7,065 nucleotides of DNA from Nitriliruptoraceae bacterium (GTDB lineage Bacteria; Actinomycetota; Nitriliruptoria; Nitriliruptorales; Nitriliruptoraceae). The stretch lies in contig SKTG01000513.1 of NCBI GenBank assembly GCA_007118045.1, forward strand, positions 1 through 7,065. Reading direction: 5' to 3'. The notes below the pieces were generated by a model, which made no database searches, was not told where the DNA came from, and was given only the letters and a program-made list of their open reading frames with translations. Position numbers and translations under genes: made by a program. Shown in pieces: positions 6,376-7,065 of this stretch; position 1 is the stretch's first letter, and every line of letters starts with the position of its first letter.

Positions 6376-7065
6376 GGGCGCACCTCCTCGTCGTTTCGAA
6401 CGTTGGAGTGATCGGCTTCGTCCTCATGTACGACCGGCTCGCGCCCTCCACCCTCCGGCACACCGTCGTGACCAACCCGGTCAGGCCCGCCGCCACCCTC
6501 CGACACACCATCGGAAACGGCCCCGGCAAGCCCGTCGTCACCCTTCGGCACAACGTGGTGGACCGCTCCGTCCTGTCCGTTCCCTTGCGACGCAGCGTCA
6601 GTGACAGCGTGATCCCGCCCGACGCTCTCGGGCCCGGCGGTTTCGGACGCCGAACCGGTCGCCACCGAACCAGCGAGCTCCAAACGCTCGGCTACCTCGC
6701 CGGCCAAACGCCGGTAGGCGCGACCACCGCGGCTCTGGGGATCGAACAGGGTGATCGGTTGCCCGAAGCTCGGTGCCTCCGACAACCGCACCGTGCGCGG
6801 GATCACGGTCGCATAGGCGCGGTCCCCGAAGTAGTCACGGATCTCATCGACCACCTGCTGCGCCAGGTTGGTCCGGGCGTCGTACATCGTGAGCACGACC
6901 CCGCCGAGTTCCAGGTCTTCGTTCAGGTTGTCACCCACCAGCTGCACGGTACGCATCAGCTGGCTCAATCCCTCCAGCGCGTAATACTCGCACTGGATCG
7001 GCACCAAGACCTGATCAGCAGCCACCAACGCGTTGATCGTGAGCAGGCCGAGCGACGGTGGACAG
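6372..7065 (-). CDS. parA: Chromosome-partitioning ATPase ParA (Soj), C-terminal part, with low-complexity tail
   Basis: The last 230 residues are present; the N-terminal part with the KGGVGKTT P-loop lies beyond the right edge. ParA is a Walker-type ATPase that binds nucleoid DNA and moves ParB-parS complexes. The fragment begins at CPPSLGLLTINAL, the Walker B region; the lost preceding codon ends in C, consistent with the expected Asp. It continues with VLVPIQCEYYALEGL, MYDARTNLAQQVVDEIR, VIPRTVRLSEAPSFG and FDPQSRGGRAYRRLA, all typical of chromosomal ParA. The family core ends at nucleotide 6669. The remaining ~98 residues (6372-6668) are Gly/Asp/Val/Glu/Ser-rich with a 15-residue repeat, unlike most ParA proteins, which end near here. 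The stop overlaps the parB start by 4 nt (ATGA), so the two are translationally coupled. The promoter must lie outside the window. Confidence 0.95.
   Translation of the reverse strand, partial: CPPSLGLLTINALVAADQVLVPIQCEYYALEGLSQLMRTVQLVGDNLNEDLELGGVVLTMYDARTNLAQQVVDEIRDYFGDRAYATVIPRTVRLSEAPSFGQPITLFDPQSRGGRAYRRLAGEVAERLELAGSVATGSASETAGPESVGRDHAVTDAASQGNGQDGAVHHVVPKGDDGLAGAVSDGVSEGGGGPDRVGHDGVPEGGGREPVVHEDEADHSNVRNDEEVRP
6383..6388 (-). promoter_or_regulatory. Ribosome binding site of parB
   Basis: AGGAGG on the minus strand, 7 nt before the parB ATG and inside the end of parA. It is the strongest such site in the window, so parB can be initiated independently as well as by coupling. Confidence 0.8.
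6449..6560. repeat. 45-bp tandem repeat inside the 3' end of parA
   Basis: Units begin at 6449, 6494 and 6539, exactly 45 bp apart. The first two match at 33 of 45 positions; the third is alike for only its first ~20 bases. They encode 15-residue repeats with GVxEGGG/VVPKG-like ends in the ParA tail. Confidence 0.75.

Noticed and set aside
6392..6402. CGTTTCGAACG before parB as a parS-like site
   Set aside because: The parS consensus (TGTTTCACGTGAAACA) needs the CACGTG centre, which is missing. CACGTG occurrences elsewhere in the window, such as 119-124, lack the GTTT/AAAC arms.
6372..7028. Separate short protein starting at TTG 7028
   Set aside because: The frame continues upstream to the window edge with CPPSLGLLTINA, a ParA signature, so it is simply the end of a longer gene.
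7029..7065. ParA lacking its P-loop as a truncated gene
   Set aside because: The N-terminal part is cut by the window boundary; nothing indicates a broken gene.

Overview
The window is very GC-rich (about 70% by eye), with strong G/C preference at third codon positions and GTG/TTG starts beside ATG. This fits a high-GC actinobacterium. A lineage such as Nitriliruptoria or Acidimicrobiia is a guess from the gene set and protein style, not something the sequence proves. No phage, transposon, CRISPR or RNA gene was seen. This looks like core chromosome, probably near the replication origin, because chromosomal parA-parB usually lies there.

Layout. (1) Positions 1-102, minus strand: the N-terminus of an unidentified, probably membrane-anchored protein running off the left edge. 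(2) 103-300: a divergent intergenic region. (3) 301-2617, plus strand: a PLP-dependent class I/II aminotransferase (TTG start) and D-alanine--D-alanine ligase (ddl), 40 nt apart. (4) 2701-4304, plus strand: a HAD-superfamily protein with a long charged N-terminal extension, joined by a one-base stop/start overlap to ribose-5-phosphate isomerase A (rpiA). (5) 4305-4749: a convergent intergenic region with about three copies of an ~80-bp tandem repeat carrying inverted repeats. (6) 6375-4750 and 7065-6372, minus strand: parB and the C-terminal two-thirds of parA, overlapping by 4 nt (ATGA), transcribed toward rpiA.

How the genes fit together. ParA and ParB form the chromosome segregation system; ParB is a CTP-dependent DNA clamp that stimulates the ParA ATPase. 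Ddl makes the D-Ala-D-Ala dipeptide of peptidoglycan, RpiA works in the pentose phosphate pathway, and the aminotransferase and HAD protein are of unknown substrate. The most unusual material is outside the catalytic cores: ParB has an insertion of about 210 residues, rich in short repeats, between its ParA-activating N-terminus and its CTPase core, and ParA ends in a ~98-residue low-complexity tail. Both contain 45-bp-period repeats on either side of the parA/parB junction. I see no convincing new multi-gene system; the best leads are these Par extensions, the structured intergenic repeat, and residue substitutions in Ddl and the HAD protein.
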